5,446 nucleotides of DNA. It comes from an uncultured Streptococcus sp. (GTDB lineage Bacteria > Bacillota > Bacilli > Lactobacillales > Streptococcaceae). The first letter of the stretch is position 1, and every line of letters starts with the position of its first letter. The position numbers and the translations under genes are program-made. Location: positions 1-5,446 of the forward strand of contig CAJPSM010000085.1 in NCBI GenBank assembly GCA_905373305.1, read 5' to 3'. Shown here piece by piece: positions 3,986 through 5,446 of this stretch. Below the pieces are notes generated by a model that was not told the DNA's origin, made no database searches, and worked only from the letters and a program-made list of their open reading frames with translations.

Positions 3986-5347
3986 CTATTTTACTAATTT
4001 TGGTGACTTATTATCTGGATAAGCAAAGGTCGTAATCTCCGCCTTTTGTTGGGCGGGACTCCAAATCCGATAATCCCATGTGTAGGGCTTTTTGAAATAG
4101 TCCCATCCACTGATTGGCGTGTTTTGTTCAACAATCAGGATAGAACCATCTTCAAAGACATGGCAGACGATACCTGTATGCCCATATCCGCCTCCTCCGT
4201 TTTGAGTAGAGAAGATAGCGCCCTTCTTAGGGGTCGTTTTGACGCTATTTCCGAATATAGAGGCCCAAGATGACGCCTGGTCTTTCCCGTTCCCTGAGAC
4301 AGATCCAGAGTGGCCCCAAAGATGATTTCCTAAACTAATAGTTAAGTTTACACACTGGCCATCTAAGCTAGGCCCATACCCTGTCACATACCAGCCTTGA
4401 GAAGAAGCATATTCCATCCCCAAACTTTTTGGATCGATGATGTATTGTTTCAGACTAGCTGGAAGATTATCAGGACTATAGCCCCAGGCTGTTGCATCCC
4501 CTGGAACAGTTCCTGTCCCATCAGATACTCCACCTGAACTGTCATCATCGCTGCAATCAGTGTCGCTATCGCTGGAGCTATCCTCAGCTGAAGAAGTGTT
4601 GGGAGCTTCTGAAGCAGCTGTCGTTGTACTGCCCTTATAGGGTTTAGTTCCGTGAGCAGCAATAGCTTTGTCATCCAGCCACTTGTACTTCGTACCCAGA
4701 GTATCATACATAGCAAGCAGTTTAGTCTTATAAGTGCCATCTGTTGCCCAGCCACCGTCCGCAATCGCAGTTAAGGTACTCTTTCCATCTGTATTATTGA
4801 TAGCGGCTGTGTAGAGGGTCTGGTGAGCCATGAACTCTGCCTTCCCTACAATCCCTGCATCATAGCTGGAAAACCAAGTATAAGCTCCGCCAGTTCCATC
4901 TCCGACGTTGGCACCTGGCTTGGTACCGCTTAAGTCAACACTATCTTCCCCATAAGTCGCAAGCGTGACTGGGAAATTACTTTTACTAGAGGTTTTAACT
5001 CCGCCCATATTGTGAGCCATCCAAAAGGAGGTACCGTTTGGATTGGAGAAGTTAAAACCATTTTCTATCATCGTCTGAGTGATAGAAGCAGACGGTAGGA
5101 AACCACCTGCTTTCCAGGAGTTGATATAGGCTTCTTCATGCTTCTTAACAAAATCATCAATCGAGCCATCCCCTGAAGGGATTTCACCTGAAGAAGTAAC
5201 CTGGGTATCAGAGCTAGAGCTACAATCTTTTGAGCTACTGCGAGACACGGCACCAAATACTCCAGCCAATATACTTGTCAGCATCATCACCAAGATGATA
5301 AAAGCTCCTAGCGTGAGCCCGATTTTCCATACAAAAAGTTTCTTCAC
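3986..5347 (-). CDS. Bifunctional membrane-anchored peptidoglycan hydrolase (GH73-like plus CHAP) of the conjugation machinery
   Basis: A 453-residue protein that would open the cell wall locally for assembly of the conjugation channel, the role of VirB1 or CwlT. Order of parts: a membrane anchor at about residues 7-33 with no obvious signal peptidase site; a Ser-rich stretch; a glucosaminidase (GH73-like) domain at about 62-230 with likely catalytic Glu95 in TQTMIENGF and AHNMGGVK matching the family's NNxFGIK-like motif; a Ser/Asp/Thr-rich linker at about 238-282; and a CHAP amidase/endopeptidase domain at about 310-430 with Cys332 (GQCVN), His390 (GHTGIV) and Glu407/Asn409 (VEQN). The start is GTG at 5347, with GGGAG only 3 nt upstream, which suggests modest translation. 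It follows the upstream membrane protein gene by 15 nt. Unlike CwlT of ICEBs1 and Tn916, which pairs a lysozyme domain with NlpC/P60, this one uses GH73 and CHAP. Confidence 0.9.
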   Translation of the reverse strand: MKKLFVWKIGLTLGAFIILVMMLTSILAGVFGAVSRSSSKDCSSSSDTQVTSSGEIPSGDGSIDDFVKKHEEAYINSWKAGGFLPSASITQTMIENGFNFSNPNGTSFWMAHNMGGVKTSSKSNFPVTLATYGEDSVDLSGTKPGANVGDGTGGAYTWFSSYDAGIVGKAEFMAHQTLYTAAINNTDGKSTLTAIADGGWATDGTYKTKLLAMYDTLGTKYKWLDDKAIAAHGTKPYKGSTTTAASEAPNTSSAEDSSSDSDTDCSDDDSSGGVSDGTGTVPGDATAWGYSPDNLPASLKQYIIDPKSLGMEYASSQGWYVTGYGPSLDGQCVNLTISLGNHLWGHSGSVSGNGKDQASSWASIFGNSVKTTPKKGAIFSTQNGGGGYGHTGIVCHVFEDGSILIVEQNTPISGWDYFKKPYTWDYRIWSPAQQKAEITTFAYPDNKSPKLVK

Positions 5348-5362
5348 AGACTCCCTCTCTTT

Positions 5363-5446
5363 CTACCAGAGACCCAGGACTGTTTTTAAAAGAACATAGA
5401 AAATCAAAAAGATAATAAAGCCAATCGCAACCTTCTTGAGACTATT
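5363..5446 (-). CDS. Partial: C-terminus of a membrane protein, possibly VirB6-like
   Basis: A minus-strand frame enters at the right edge and ends at TAG (5365-5363), giving 27 residues. They contain one hydrophobic helix (VAIGFIIFLIFYVLLKTVLGLW) and two lysines before it. It lies 15 nt upstream of the hydrolase start, in the same operon. In Tn916-like conjugation modules the gene before the hydrolase is the polytopic VirB6-like channel protein, which makes that a reasonable guess, but the visible part is too short to identify it. Confidence 0.6.
   Translation of the reverse strand, partial: NSLKKVAIGFIIFLIFYVLLKTVLGLW

Larger units (their letters stand above)
1..5446. mobile_element. Internal segment of a TnGBS-like integrative and conjugative element
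   Basis: Seen: an ISLre2/UPF0236 transposase lies between an apparent rep control region and a parA-RHH partition operon, and next to genes of a conjugation apparatus. Known: TnGBS elements of streptococci are ICEs that use a DDE transposase of the Mutator superfamily instead of an integrase, and carry plasmid-type replication and partition genes. Inferred: the window belongs to such an element. No chromosomal junction, terminal repeat pair, relaxase, coupling protein or VirB4 gene is visible here, so membership rests on gene content and order. A plasmid that has captured an ISLre2-type transposase is the main alternative. Confidence 0.65.

Noticed and set aside
4046..4273. Plus-strand frame of 75 codons opposite the CHAP domain
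   Set aside because: Antisense shadow of a well-supported domain with catalytic residues.
4450..4764. Minus-strand frame of 104 codons within the hydrolase gene
   Set aside because: Out-of-frame shadow of the linker and glucosaminidase coding region; low-complexity Leu-rich product. The frame at 5068-5256 is rejected for the same reason.

Overview
The window looks like an internal segment of a Streptococcus-type integrative and conjugative element (ICE). It joins four kinds of module: a probable plasmid-type replication control region (1-257), an ISLre2/UPF0236-family DDE transposase (343-1671), a partition operon (parA, a ribbon-helix-helix protein and a small membrane protein, 3213 down to 1786), and the end of a Gram-positive conjugation operon (5446 down to 3383). 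All genes read on the minus strand. The low-to-moderate GC, AAGGAG-type ribosome binding sites, strong sigma-A promoters and protein types fit Firmicutes, most likely Streptococcus. Transposition by an ISLre2-type DDE enzyme combined with RepA/ParA plasmid functions and conjugation is what is described for the TnGBS family of streptococcal ICEs. I assign the window to that family by inference from gene content, because neither end of the element is visible.

Layout from right to left, in the direction of transcription: the last 27 codons of a membrane protein; a membrane-anchored bifunctional peptidoglycan hydrolase (GH73-like glucosaminidase plus CHAP); and a 196-residue single-pass membrane protein in the position where related ICEs carry a VirB8-like protein. 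A short intergenic region follows, with a perfect 38-bp palindrome and degenerate 12-bp repeats ending directly upstream of a near-consensus parA promoter. Then come parA, an RHH DNA-binding protein, a four-helix membrane protein, a terminator and the transposase with its own promoter. At the left edge another set of 12-bp repeats is followed by a leftward promoter and an RNA control region.

The most interesting part is 71-257. A leftward extended -10 promoter starts a leader that runs through an intrinsic terminator (104 down to 71). From the opposite strand, a consensus promoter makes a ~70-nt two-hairpin RNA (138-208) that is fully complementary to the leader. A 15-bp inverted repeat (90-104 and 138-152, 14/15 matches) gives the leader an alternative pairing that would destroy the terminator. 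This is the architecture of antisense-RNA-controlled transcriptional attenuation of rep genes (pT181, pIP501, pSK41). The leftward reading frame reaches the window edge with a sequence ending KFYHIP, which resembles the N-terminus of RepA_N initiators.

The second notable point is that the same 12-bp repeat (consensus about TATAACTTATTR) lies upstream of both the parA promoter and the putative rep promoter. This suggests that one RHH protein uses it as centromere and operator at both places, as omega does in pSM19035. That would link partition, copy number and possibly element mobility.
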